64,000 nucleotides of DNA from Gemmatirosa kalamazoonensis (GTDB lineage Bacteria; Gemmatimonadota; Gemmatimonadetes; Gemmatimonadales; Gemmatimonadaceae). A model generated the notes under the pieces. That model ran no database searches. It saw nothing but the letters and a program-made list of their open reading frames with translations, and had not been told where the DNA came from. Within the stretch, counting starts at the first letter, position 1. Every line of letters starts with the position of its first letter. The position numbers and the translations under genes are program-made. Below, piece by piece: positions 44,297 to 52,515 of this stretch. The DNA is taken from NCBI RefSeq assembly GCF_000522985.1, contig NZ_CP007130.1, positions 1 through 64,000 of the forward strand, read 5' to 3'.

Positions 44297-45286
44297 TCAC
44301 GCTTCCTGACCCCCCGCGGCCGACCCTCGGCCCCTCGTCGCGACCCGCCACGCGGCGTACGCGAGCGCGCCGAGCGGCAGCAGCACGCCGGAGGCGGCGA
44401 TGGTGCGGGCGAGCAGGATGACGAAGTTGCGCCACGCTTCGCGCAGCGCCTCGGCGAGGGGATGCGGCGTCGGCGACGGGCCGAGGATGGGCGGGCGCTC
44501 GTGCACGTTGATGGCGAGGGTGCTCGTCGCCGAGTGCGCGCGCAGCCACCGCATGCGGCCGTCGTAGCGCTCGATCTCCTCGCGCACGCGCGCGAGCTCG
44601 CGCTCGACGGCGAGCACGTCGGTGAGCTTGCCGGTGCGCTCGGCGAGCAGCGCGACGAGGCGTGCCTCGAGGCGGCGCGCGTTCGCCTCGCGCGCGGCGA
44701 CGTCGACGTACTCCTCGCCGACGTCGGCCGCGGTGACGTTCACCGCCTCGACACGCCCGATCGGGCCGAGCGCGTTCACCAGCTCGTCGAAGCGGCCGGC
44801 CGGCACCTTCAGCTCGAGCGTGGCCGATCGCACCTGCGCGCGGCCCGCGGCGAGCGACGCGTTCGCGACCACGCCGCCGACCTGCGACGCGATCGTGCGC
44901 AGGCGACTCATCGCGATCCGGACCGAGTCGACCTCGATGGACGCGGTGCCGGTGCGCACGACCATCGTCGTCGCGAGCTCCGACGCGGCGGCCGCGCTCG
45001 GGAGCGTTGCCGGGCTCTCGGCGTCGGCGTCCGCGGGAGGCGGCGCGGCGGCCCCTGCGGCGGCGAACGGTGCCTCGATGGGTGGCGCGGCCAGGGATGG
45101 CATCGCTCGCCGTCGTTCGGCGACGACCGTCTTCGGCGCGGCGTCGGCGGCGACGGTCGCCGCGGGGGTGGCCGCGTCGCCGGCGGCGGAAGGGCCACGA
45201 TCGGCGGTGCCGCAGGCGAGGGCGACGAACGGCAGCGCGCCGGCGGCGACGCGGCGCAGGCAGGGAGTCAGTGTGGAGGTTCGCAT
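44297..45286 (-). CDS. DUF4349-domain membrane-anchored lipoprotein
   Basis: 329 residues from the ATG at 45286 (AGGAC just upstream). A lipobox ALACG (Cys near residue 25) is followed by an Ala/Pro-rich low-complexity linker to residue ~100. The DUF4349 domain has VVRTGTASIEVDSV, ASQVGGVVANAS, LELKVPAGRFDELVNALGPIG, and a coiled-coil stretch ANARRLEARLVALLAERTGKLTDVLAVERELARVREEIE. A transmembrane helix IAASGVLLPLGALAYAAW lies near the C-terminus. Function unknown; such proteins are thought to span periplasm or envelope. An octamer fold-back element separates it from the gene upstream. Confidence 0.85.
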   Translation of the reverse strand: MRTSTLTPCLRRVAAGALPFVALACGTADRGPSAAGDAATPAATVAADAAPKTVVAERRRAMPSLAAPPIEAPFAAAGAAAPPPADADAESPATLPSAAAASELATTMVVRTGTASIEVDSVRIAMSRLRTIASQVGGVVANASLAAGRAQVRSATLELKVPAGRFDELVNALGPIGRVEAVNVTAADVGEEYVDVAAREANARRLEARLVALLAERTGKLTDVLAVERELARVREEIERYDGRMRWLRAHSATSTLAINVHERPPILGPSPTPHPLAEALREAWRNFVILLARTIAASGVLLPLGALAYAAWRVATRGRGSAAGGQEA

Positions 45287-45323
45287 GTCCTGGAGACGTG
45301 CGACCCGACGCGGCTTGCACATG

Positions 45324-45425
45324 GAGAGGGCAGGAGGGCAGGAGGGCAGGAGGGCAGGAGGGCAGGAGACCGTCGTGGCTCTCCTGCCCTCCTGCCCTCC
45401 TGCCCTCCTGCTCTCCTGCCCTGTC
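45324..45425. repeat. Fold-back element (H8, octamer GGGCAGGA)
   Basis: Arms 45324-45368 and 45381-45425 match at 43 of 45 positions around a 12-base loop. Each is about five tandem copies of the 8-base word GGGCAGGA. The right side carries two further copies up to 45445, ending one base before the stop codon of the next minus-strand gene. Pure word arrays on both arms make this the clearest case of word plus mirror construction. Confidence 0.93.
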
Positions 45426-45445
45426 GCCCTCCTGCCCTGTCGCCC

Positions 45446-45970
45446 TTACGGCTTCGGCGGCCGCTTCAGGCGGATGAGGATCACGCCGTTCGCGCCGCGC
45501 GAGCCGTAGGCGGCGAGCGAGCCGGCATCCTTCAGGACCTCGACCGACTTCACGTCGCGCGGGTCGAGGTCGGTCATGATGGTGCTGCCCGTCATCGGGA
45601 TGCCGTCGACGACGTAGAGCGGCTCGCCGTCGGACTTCAACGACCGGTCGCCGCGGATGCGGACGGAGACGTTCCCGTTGCCGAGCCGGCGCACCTCGAG
45701 CCCCGGCACGTGCCCTTCGAGGAGGTCGGCCATCGTGGTCGCGGTGCCGCGCGGGGCCTTCTCGGCGTCGACCGAGCCGATCGAGCCGGTGACGTTGCGC
45801 CCCGCCTGGGTGCCGTACCCGACCTGGACGGAGTCGCTGGTCGAGGCGGGGCTGGCGTGCGCGACGGAGGTGCCGCCCTGATGGCAGGCGGCGAGGGCGA
45901 GGGCCGCGGCGGTGGCGGCGGAGGCGAGCCGAAGCCCGTGCGCACGTGCACTGCGTGCACTGCTGGTCAT
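45446..45970 (-). CDS. Plug-domain-only TonB-receptor-like lipoprotein
   Basis: 174 residues from the ATG at 45970. A signal with lipobox LALAACHQ precedes a short linker, then a SusC-like plug: VQVGYGTQAGRNVTGSIGSV, TTMADLLEGHVPGLEV, VSVRIRGDRSLKSDGEPLY, VVDGIPMTGST, and the terminal KDAGSLAAYGSRGANGVIL. The sequence ends right after the plug, so no barrel is encoded. The neighbouring genes do not continue it, and its codon use is normal. It could be a remnant of a receptor, or a free plug with an adaptor or sensing role. The match to the plug of the SusC protein at 26197 is obvious by eye. Confidence 0.82.
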   Translation of the reverse strand: MTSSARSARAHGLRLASAATAAALALAACHQGGTSVAHASPASTSDSVQVGYGTQAGRNVTGSIGSVDAEKAPRGTATTMADLLEGHVPGLEVRRLGNGNVSVRIRGDRSLKSDGEPLYVVDGIPMTGSTIMTDLDPRDVKSVEVLKDAGSLAAYGSRGANGVILIRLKRPPKP

Positions 45971-46189
45971 CTGAGCCTCCAGGCTCACGAGACGTCCGGG
46001 CGTCGTGGCGCTCGGTGCAGGAAAGTGCGGGCTACGGTATGCCCGCGCCGGCCGGATCGCAATGCATACGCAGCCCACGAGCGCGTTGTTGCGGCCGCTG
46101 CGAGCGACGTCGGCTGACGTGCGTCACGGACCGCTCGGGGACCACTATTGCTGGTGCTCCGTACCCCGCGTACATTGGGCGCGCGCCTC

Positions 46190-46207
46190 GGCTTAATCGT
46201 TTAAGCC
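46190..46207. promoter_or_regulatory. LacI-type operator 4, best palindrome
   Basis: GGCTTAATCGTTTAAGCC is an 18-base palindrome broken only at the central T/T. It lies 40 bases before the 46247 gene and just after a TACATT hexamer (46171-46176) that could be its -10 box, an ideal repressor position. The rest of the divergent 45971-46246 region shows no other feature. Confidence 0.7.
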
Positions 46208-46246
46208 GCTCACCGCGCCCCCACCCTCCGCGCTACGAGACCCGCG

Positions 46247-47152
46247 ATGTCCGAGGAATTGTTCGTTCGACGTACATTCCTCCGGGTCGCCGCCGCCGGC
46301 ACTGCCGGCGCGGCCCTCGGCCTCCCCCGCGCCGCCCGCGCGTCCACGGCGTCCGCCGCACCCGACGCCCCATCCGCCGCCGCGCCGGGGCCCACGGCCC
46401 CCGTTCGCCTCGGCGTCGCCAGCTACTCGCTGCGGAAGTTCCCGCGCGCGAAGGCGATCGAGATGACGAAGGCCCTCGGCGTGAAGTGGATCAACCTGAA
46501 GTCGGTGCACCTCGACTACGATCTTCCCGCGGCCGACATCGACGCGGCGCGCCGGGAGATCGAGGCCGCCGGGCTGACCATCGTCGGCGGCGGCACCATC
46601 ACGTTCGACAAGGACACCGACGACGGCGTGCGCCGCTACTTCGAGTACGCCAAGCGCGCCGGCATGCCGGTCATGGTCGCCACGGGCGCCCCCGAGGTGA
46701 TGCCGCGCGTCGAGCGGTTCGCGAAGCAGTACGACATCCAGGTCGCGATCCACAATCACGGCCCCGAGGACAAGCACTTCCCGTCGCCGTACGACGTGCT
46801 GAAGCTCGTGAAGAACATGGACCGGCGCATGGGGCTGTGCATGGACATCGGCCACTCGACGCGCGCCGGCGCCGACATCGTGCAGGCTGCCGCCGACGCC
46901 GGCCCGCGGCTGCTCGACATGCACGCGAAGGACCTCAAGGACGGCACGGCGAAGGAGAGCCAGTGCATCGTCGGCGAGGGCGTGCTCCCGATCGCCGATC
47001 TGTTCCGGCAGCTCGTGAAGCAGCGGTACGCGGGCGTCGTGAACCTCGAGTACGAGATCGACGCCGACGACCCGCTGCCCGGCATGCAGCGCTCGTTCGC
47101 CTACATGCGCGGCGTGCTCGCGGGCATCACGCCGTCGGCACGCAAGGCCTAA
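46247..47152 (+). CDS. Secreted sugar phosphate isomerase/epimerase family protein
   Basis: 301 residues. VRRTFLRVAAAGTAGAALG is a Tat/Sec-like signal, then an Ala/Pro linker and an AP-endonuclease-2 TIM barrel: RLGVASYSLRKFPRAKAIE, VKWINLKSVHLDYD, GLTIVGGGTITFDKD, VAIHNHGPEDK, GLCMDIGHSTRAGAD, LLDMHAKDLKDG and VVNLEYEID. The metal-binding Glu/His/Asp set is present. Members in glycan loci often act on keto-glycosides, which fits the DUF1080 lipoprotein upstream. The best LacI-type operator in the window sits at its promoter. A fold-back element starts ten bases after the stop. Confidence 0.88.
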   Translation: MSEELFVRRTFLRVAAAGTAGAALGLPRAARASTASAAPDAPSAAAPGPTAPVRLGVASYSLRKFPRAKAIEMTKALGVKWINLKSVHLDYDLPAADIDAARREIEAAGLTIVGGGTITFDKDTDDGVRRYFEYAKRAGMPVMVATGAPEVMPRVERFAKQYDIQVAIHNHGPEDKHFPSPYDVLKLVKNMDRRMGLCMDIGHSTRAGADIVQAAADAGPRLLDMHAKDLKDGTAKESQCIVGEGVLPIADLFRQLVKQRYAGVVNLEYEIDADDPLPGMQRSFAYMRGVLAGITPSARKA

Positions 47153-47162
47153 CGCCGAACGA

Positions 47163-47242
47163 ATCCGCGTGGTCTGCGTAATCTGCGGATGACGTGCGCT
47201 TCAATGCACGACCCGCAGATTACGCAGATTACGCAGAGTGGA
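47163..47242. repeat. Fold-back element (H9, nonamer TCTGCGTAA)
   Basis: The left arm carries TCTGCGTAATCTGCGG and the right arm its complement CCGCAGATTACGCAGATTACGCAGA, with ACGTGC/GCACG at the inner edge and an 8-base loop at 47198-47205. The arms pair with a 2-base bulge. The word TCTGCGTAA is tandem. It fills most of the gap before the PmoA-like gene. Confidence 0.85.
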
Positions 47243-47263
47243 CTTCACCCGAGTAGAGGTGCC

Positions 47264-48313
47264 ATGCGCTGGTCCAGCATCGCAAGCCTGGTGGTTCTCG
47301 TCGCGCCGGCGCTCGGCGCACAGCCGCGGGTGACGAAGGATGGGGCGAACGTGCAGCTCGTCGCGCGCGAGGCCGACCGGCGCGTGGACGTGCTCGTCGA
47401 CGGCAAGCCGTTCACGTCGTTCCTCTATCCGGCGAGCCTGCCGAAGCAGGTGCTCTACCCGCTCCGCGCAGCGAGCGGCACCGAGGTCACGCGCGGCTGG
47501 CCGCTCGACCCGCGCCCCGGCGAGCGCGTCGACCACCCGCACCACATCGGACTGTGGTTCAACCACTCCGACGTGAACGGGCTCGATTTCTGGAACAACT
47601 CCGACGCGATCCCGGCGGCGCAGAAGAACAAGTACGGCTCCATCGTGTTCCGCGGCATCGACACGGTGCGGAGCGGCAGGGGCGAGGGCGTGCTCGTGGT
47701 GCGCAGCGACTGGGTGACGCCGACCGGCAAGACGCTCATGCACGAGACGACGCGCTACGCGTTCCACGCGGCCGGCGACCTGCGCGGCGTCGACCGCACG
47801 ACGACGCTCGTGGCGACCGACACGACGGTGACGTTCCACGACAACAAGGACGGCACGCTCGGTCTTCGCGTGCGGCGCGAGCTCGAGCAGCCGGCCGACA
47901 AGCCCGAGGTCTTCACCGACCCGAGCGGCAAGGCGACGGCGGTGCCGGTGCTGAACAATGAGGGCGTCACGGGCCGCTACCGCAGCGCGGAAGGGCTCGA
48001 GGGCGACTCGGTGTGGAGCACGCGCGCGCGGTGGACGTCGCTCGGCGGCACCGTGAAGGGCGAGCCGATCACGATCGCCATCATCGACCACCCGAAGAAC
48101 TACAACTTCCCCACCTACTGGCACGCGCGCGGCTACGGCCTGTTCGCGGCGAATCCATTGGGGGCGAAGGACTTCACGAAGGGGAAGACGGACGACGAGT
48201 TCACGCTGAAGCCCGGCCAGTCGGTCACGTTCCGGCACCGGGTGGTGATCTTCGACGGACCGACCACGCCGGACCGGATCGAGGCGCAGTTCAAGGAGTT
48301 CTCCTCGAAGTGA
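47264..48313 (+). CDS. PmoA-like family protein (DUF6807-type), secreted
   Basis: 349 residues from the ATG at 47264 (GAGGTG ribosome site); the signal peptide ends PALGAQP. Typical motifs of the family misleadingly named methane oxygenase PmoA are VLVDGKPFTSFLYPASLPKQ, PGERVDHPHHIGLWFNHSD, GLDFWNNSD, and a C-terminal GYGLFAANPLGAKDFTKGK. Family members recur in polysaccharide utilisation clusters; their reaction is not known to me. The stop is immediately adjacent to the stop of the convergent NIPSNAP gene, with no spacer. Confidence 0.82.
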   Translation: MRWSSIASLVVLVAPALGAQPRVTKDGANVQLVAREADRRVDVLVDGKPFTSFLYPASLPKQVLYPLRAASGTEVTRGWPLDPRPGERVDHPHHIGLWFNHSDVNGLDFWNNSDAIPAAQKNKYGSIVFRGIDTVRSGRGEGVLVVRSDWVTPTGKTLMHETTRYAFHAAGDLRGVDRTTTLVATDTTVTFHDNKDGTLGLRVRRELEQPADKPEVFTDPSGKATAVPVLNNEGVTGRYRSAEGLEGDSVWSTRARWTSLGGTVKGEPITIAIIDHPKNYNFPTYWHARGYGLFAANPLGAKDFTKGKTDDEFTLKPGQSVTFRHRVVIFDGPTTPDRIEAQFKEFSSK

Positions 48314-49099
48314 TCACCGGAGGTCGGAGAACGGCAGCGGGTTCAGGAGCACGGAGCTCGTCACCGTGGTGATGCCGCGCTCGTCGATCCACCGCGGGTC
48401 CTTCTGGATCCGCTGCCACTCCGGATGCGCGCGGAACGCGGCCCATGCCGTCGCGCGCGCCGCGAGGTCGTCGAACGTGAGCATGTAGGACAGGCTCGGG
48501 AGGCGCGTGGCGTACAGGTTCTCGCCGAAGAACACGGGCGTCATGCCGATGGAGCGGAACAGCGCGATCTCCGCCTCGTCGAACATGGCGATCTTCTTCG
48601 CGAGCGTCTCGGCGTTGCGCGACTCGTACGTGCGGAGCTCGAAGATCCGCGGCGCGCGTCCGGCGCTCGTCGGCGGCACCTCGACGGCGGGGTGCCCGGC
48701 GAAGGCGCGCATGAGCCGCGCCTCGTACCGGACGTAGGGTGGCTGCGCGTCGCCCTCGAACGCGCGCCGCGCTTCCGCGTACGCGGAGTCGGCCGCGAGG
48801 CGCTGCGGCACCGCGAGCGCGTCCGCCGCCGACTTGTACTCGAGCAGGATCGTGATCGACTGGCCGAGCATCCCGACCTCCGGCGTGAACGCGCCGAACG
48901 CGCCCGCGCCGGCCCGGCGGAGCGCCGGGATCATCGCGTCGGTGAAGAACGCGCGAATGCGGTTCGGCGCGAGGTCGCTGCGCGTCTCGTACACGCGCAG
49001 CTCGTAGTGCCGCCGGTCGTCCGCGGCAGCGGCGGCGGCGAGGCCGGACGGCGCGAGCGCGCTCGCGGCGCCCGCCTTCACGAAATCACGACGGTCCAT
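48314..49099 (-). CDS. NIPSNAP-family protein with Tat-like signal
   Basis: 261 residues; MDRRDFVKAGAASALA is a twin-arginine-type signal. Two NIPSNAP ferredoxin-like repeats are visible: YELRVYETRSDLAPNRIRAF, GQSITILLEYKS, then IFELRTYESRNAETLAKKIA and PSLSYMLTFDDLAARATAW. A paralogue lies at 53915. NIPSNAP proteins in bacteria are dimeric barrel-like proteins of unknown role, common in oxidative or sugar-acid loci. It is divergent from uxaC across 110 bases. Confidence 0.85.
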   Translation of the reverse strand: MDRRDFVKAGAASALAPSGLAAAAAADDRRHYELRVYETRSDLAPNRIRAFFTDAMIPALRRAGAGAFGAFTPEVGMLGQSITILLEYKSAADALAVPQRLAADSAYAEARRAFEGDAQPPYVRYEARLMRAFAGHPAVEVPPTSAGRAPRIFELRTYESRNAETLAKKIAMFDEAEIALFRSIGMTPVFFGENLYATRLPSLSYMLTFDDLAARATAWAAFRAHPEWQRIQKDPRWIDERGITTVTSSVLLNPLPFSDLR

Positions 49100-49208
49100 G
49101 GCTCGATCGGGTGTGGGACGGTTGGTCGATCTGCCTAACATGCGCGCGGCGGCGGCGCTCCTCAACACCGCGCGCGACGGTGGGGACTCTCATGACCAGG
49201 ACGGAGAC

Positions 49209-50684
49209 GTGACGACGAACGCGCGTGCCCCCGAAGCACCGGCCCTCACTCCGCGCGGCGTCGCGCCGCTCGTGCTGCACCCGGACCGCTACTTCGATCC
49301 GGATCCCGCCATTCGCCGCGTCGCGCGCGCGCTGTACGAGGAGACGCACGCGCTACCGCTGATCTGCCCGCACGGCCACGTCGATCCGGCGATCCTCGCC
49401 ACGAACGCGCCGTTCCCCGAGCCGACCGCGCTGCTGCTCGTTCCGGATCACTACATCTTCCGGATGCTCTACTCCCAGGGCGTGCCGCTCGACGCGCTCG
49501 GCATCCCGACGGTCGACGGGAGCACGGTGGAGACCGACGCGCGGAAGATCTGGCGGCTGTTCGGGAGCCACTACTACCTGTTCCGCGGCACCCCCACGGG
49601 GATCTGGCTCGACAACGAGCTGCACGACGTGTTCGGCGTGCGCGTGAAGCTCTCCGCGGAGTCCGCCGACCGGGTGTACGATGAGATCGCCGAGAAGCTC
49701 GCGAGCCCCGAGTTCCGGCCCCGCGCGCTGTTCGAGCGATTCGACATCGAGGTGCTCGCCACCACCGACGCGGCGAGCGACCCGCTGCCGCATCACCAGG
49801 CGATCCGGGCGAGCGACTGGGCGTACGGCGCGCGTCGCGTGGTCCCCACGTTCCGCCCCGACGCGGTGCTGCGGATCGCGCGCCCGTCGTGGCCGCACGA
49901 GCTGGCGGCGCTGGCGCGGGCGCACGGCGCGCCGATCACGTCGTTCGAGGCGTTCCTCGCCGCGCTCGCCGAACGCCGGCGCTACTTCCAGACGCTCGGC
50001 GCGACCGCCACCGACCACGCGGTGCTCGAGCCGTGGACCGCGCGCCAGACGCCGGAGACGATGGAGGCGCTCTTCCAGCAGGCGCGCCGCGGCGAGGCGA
50101 CCGCGGCCGACCAGCGCACGTTCGAGGCGCACCTCTTGATCGAGCTGGCCCGGCTCTCGACCGAGGACGGGCTCGTGATGCAGCTCCATCCGGGCAGCTG
50201 GCGCGACCACAACGCGCCGATCGCCGCGCGCTACGGCCCGGACAAGGGCGCCGACATCCCGGTGGCCACCGAGTACACGCGCAACCTCCAGGCGCTCCTG
50301 GCCGCGCACGGCAACGATCCGCGGCTGACGCTGATCCTGTTCACGCTCGACGAGACGACCTACGCGCGGGAGCTGGCGCCGCTGGCGGGGCACTATCCGG
50401 CGCTGAAGCTCGGGCCGGCGTGGTGGTTCCACGACAGCCTGGAGGGGATGCGGCGCTACCGGGAGCAGGTGACGGAGACGGCGGGGGTCTACAACACGGT
50501 GGGGTTCAACGACGACACGCGGGCGTTCTGCTCGATCCCGGCGCGGCACGATCTGGCGCGGCGCGTGGACGCGAACTGGCTCGCCGGGCTCGTCGCGCGG
50601 CATCAGCTCGACCTCGCCGACGCCCGCGAGCTCGCCCGCGCCCTCGCTTACGACCTCGCGAAGCAGACGTACAAGTTCGGGTAG
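49209..50684 (+). CDS. uxaC: Glucuronate/galacturonate isomerase UxaC
   Basis: 491 residues from a GTG at 49209 (GGAG at 49203). UxaC is a metal-dependent amidohydrolase-fold enzyme that turns D-glucuronate into fructuronate and D-galacturonate into tagaturonate. Landmarks are LICPHGHVDP (HxH-type ligands), IFRMLYSQGVPLDALG, IEVLATTDAASDPL, HPGSWRDHN and LKLGPAWWFHDSLEGMRRYREQ, with a closing GFNDDTRAFCSIPARHD. Length fits (~470 plus a short N-terminal tail). It gives the locus a uronate entry point, matching the two GH28 pectin enzymes downstream. A 152-base gap with a long inverted repeat follows. Confidence 0.95.
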   Translation: MTTNARAPEAPALTPRGVAPLVLHPDRYFDPDPAIRRVARALYEETHALPLICPHGHVDPAILATNAPFPEPTALLLVPDHYIFRMLYSQGVPLDALGIPTVDGSTVETDARKIWRLFGSHYYLFRGTPTGIWLDNELHDVFGVRVKLSAESADRVYDEIAEKLASPEFRPRALFERFDIEVLATTDAASDPLPHHQAIRASDWAYGARRVVPTFRPDAVLRIARPSWPHELAALARAHGAPITSFEAFLAALAERRRYFQTLGATATDHAVLEPWTARQTPETMEALFQQARRGEATAADQRTFEAHLLIELARLSTEDGLVMQLHPGSWRDHNAPIAARYGPDKGADIPVATEYTRNLQALLAAHGNDPRLTLILFTLDETTYARELAPLAGHYPALKLGPAWWFHDSLEGMRRYREQVTETAGVYNTVGFNDDTRAFCSIPARHDLARRVDANWLAGLVARHQLDLADARELARALAYDLAKQTYKFG

Positions 50685-50699
50685 AGGCGATGGGCGTCA

Positions 50700-50820
50700 G
50701 GCGAGTACCTCCGGGATTCGACGGCGATCTGCTTGGATCTCGCGATAGCTTTCAGCCCTGCGCGTCTCGCCTCTATCGCGAGATCCTTCGATCGCCGTCC
50801 GATCCCCATGTGTAGTCGCC
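50700..50820. repeat. Fold-back element (H10, family with H12)
   Basis: Arms 50700-50747 and 50774-50820 pair, with perfect blocks ACGGCGATC and GGATCTCGCGATA and a one-base indel. The shared word begins GGCGAGTAC and includes ACGGCGATC and GGATCTCG; the same blocks build H12. The 26-base loop includes CGTCTCGCCTC. It separates uxaC and the GH28 gene and leaves almost no other spacer. Confidence 0.88.
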
Positions 50821-50836
50821 TCGGCCCTGAGTCCCG

Positions 50837-52429
50837 ATGCCCTCGCTGACAGGTTGGCTGCCGCTTCTGCTGATCGCCGCTCCGTTAGGCGCCCAGCCCG
50901 CATCGCGCGCGTTCGACGTTCGCACGTTCGGCGCGACCGGCGACGGACACACGATCGACAGCGACGCGATCAACAGGGCCATCGACGCCGCCGCGGCCGC
51001 GGGCGGGGGCACGGTGTATCTCGGTGCCGGCACGTACGCGAGCTATTCGGTGCGGCTCAAGAGCCACGTCGCGCTCTACCTCGATCGCGGCGCGACGCTG
51101 CTCGCCGCGGACACCGCGAACGGCCGCGGCTTCGACGCGGCGGAGCCGGGACCCGGCAACGAGTACCAGGACTACGGCCACAGCCACTGGCACAACTCGC
51201 TGATCTGGGGCGAGGACGTCGAGGACGTGTCGATCGTCGGGCCGGGGCGCATCGACGGGAAGTCGCTCAACCGCGGCATCAGCCGCGACACGCCGCACGT
51301 CGGCAACAAGGCGATCGCGCTGCTGCGCGCGAAGAACGTACTGCTGCGCGATCTCACGATCTATCGCGGCGGCCACTTCGGCGTCCTCGCCACCGGGGTC
51401 GACAACCTCACGATCGACAACCTCACGATCGACACGAACCGCGACGGCATCGACGTCGACGCGTGCCGCAACGTGCGGATCTCGAACACGAGCGTGAACT
51501 CGCCGAACGACGACGCGATCGTGCTGAAGGCATCGTACGCGCTCGGCGCCACCCGCGGCACCGAGAACGTCACCCTCACGAACAGCGTCGTGACCGGGTT
51601 CGCCGTCGGCTCGGTGCTCGACGCCACGTACCGGCCGTTCACCGACGGTGCAGCGAACCGCGACGGGCCGACGGGGCGCGTGAAGCTGGGCACCGAGTCG
51701 AACGGGCCGTTCCGCAACATCACGATCTCCAACATCGTCTTCGACAACTCGCGCGGCCTCGCGCTGGAGTCGGTCGACGGGTCGATCATCGAGGACGTGA
51801 CGGTGACGAACCTCACCATGCGCCACGTCTTCACGTCGCCGATCTTCCTGCGGCTCGGCTCGCGCATGCGCGGCCCGAAGGAGCTGCCGGTCGGCACGCT
51901 GAAGCGCGTCACGATCAGCAATGTCGTCGCCTCCGACGTCGACCCGCGCTACGCGTCGACGATCACCGGCCTGCCGGGGCACGCGGTGGAGGACGTGACG
52001 CTGCGCGACGTGCGCATCGTCTACCGCGGCGGCCTGTCGCTGGAGACCGCAGCGAAGCAGCCGTCCGACATGGTGCGCTCCGGGGAGCGCGGCGGCGGTG
52101 GTCCGCGCAGCGATCCGTACGCCGTGGCGGAGCAGGAGAAGGTCTACCCGGAGCCGAGCATGTTCGGCATCGTGCCGGCGTCGGCGTTCTACGTGCGGCA
52201 CGTGACGGGGCTCACCATGGACGGCATCGACGTGAGCTTCGAGCAGCCCGACACGCGACCCGCGTTCGTGCTCGACGACGTGCACGACGCCGAGTTCCGC
52301 GGCGTGCACGCGCCGAAGATCGCCGGCACGCCGACGTTCGTGCTGCGCGGCGTGAGCGACTTCCGCACGTTGTTCTCCCGGCCGGTCGCGGACACGTACG
52401 TGAAGCAGACGACGTCGAAGAGCTTCTGA
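50837..52429 (+). CDS. Glycoside hydrolase family 28 protein (pectin-lyase fold), secreted
   Basis: 530 residues with a signal peptide (WLPLLLIAAPLGAQPA). The right-handed parallel beta-helix begins FDVRTFGATGDGHTIDSDAINRAID, as in polygalacturonases. The active-site region NRDGIDVDACRNV followed by NDDAIVLK carries the catalytic aspartates of GH28. Many short repeat strands (NVTLTNSVV, NITISNIVFD) follow. The likely substrate is galacturonan or rhamnogalacturonan. It is followed by a second GH28 gene with a fold-back element between. Confidence 0.88.
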   Translation: MPSLTGWLPLLLIAAPLGAQPASRAFDVRTFGATGDGHTIDSDAINRAIDAAAAAGGGTVYLGAGTYASYSVRLKSHVALYLDRGATLLAADTANGRGFDAAEPGPGNEYQDYGHSHWHNSLIWGEDVEDVSIVGPGRIDGKSLNRGISRDTPHVGNKAIALLRAKNVLLRDLTIYRGGHFGVLATGVDNLTIDNLTIDTNRDGIDVDACRNVRISNTSVNSPNDDAIVLKASYALGATRGTENVTLTNSVVTGFAVGSVLDATYRPFTDGAANRDGPTGRVKLGTESNGPFRNITISNIVFDNSRGLALESVDGSIIEDVTVTNLTMRHVFTSPIFLRLGSRMRGPKELPVGTLKRVTISNVVASDVDPRYASTITGLPGHAVEDVTLRDVRIVYRGGLSLETAAKQPSDMVRSGERGGGGPRSDPYAVAEQEKVYPEPSMFGIVPASAFYVRHVTGLTMDGIDVSFEQPDTRPAFVLDDVHDAEFRGVHAPKIAGTPTFVLRGVSDFRTLFSRPVADTYVKQTTSKSF

Positions 52430-52437
52430 GCGTGTCT

Positions 52438-52515
52438 CACGCGGAGCCGTGGAGAACGCGGAGCACACCGACATGAAGACCTGGCCGTTCTCCGCGTTCT
52501 CCGCGGCTCCGCGTG
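52438..52515. repeat. Fold-back element overlapping the GH28 start (H11, family with H13)
   Basis: Arms 52438-52467 and 52486-52515 match at 27 of 30 positions around an 18-base loop. The word is GCGGAGAAC (nonamer-like), shared with H13. The loop contains the likely ATG (52473) of the second GH28 gene, and the right arm encodes the following residues of its signal peptide (FSAFSAAPR). Confidence 0.9.

Noticed and set aside
45324-45445. Tandem octamer array as a possible CRISPR array
   Set aside because: No constant repeat with unique spacers; the array is continuous words mirrored on the other arm, and no cas gene is present.
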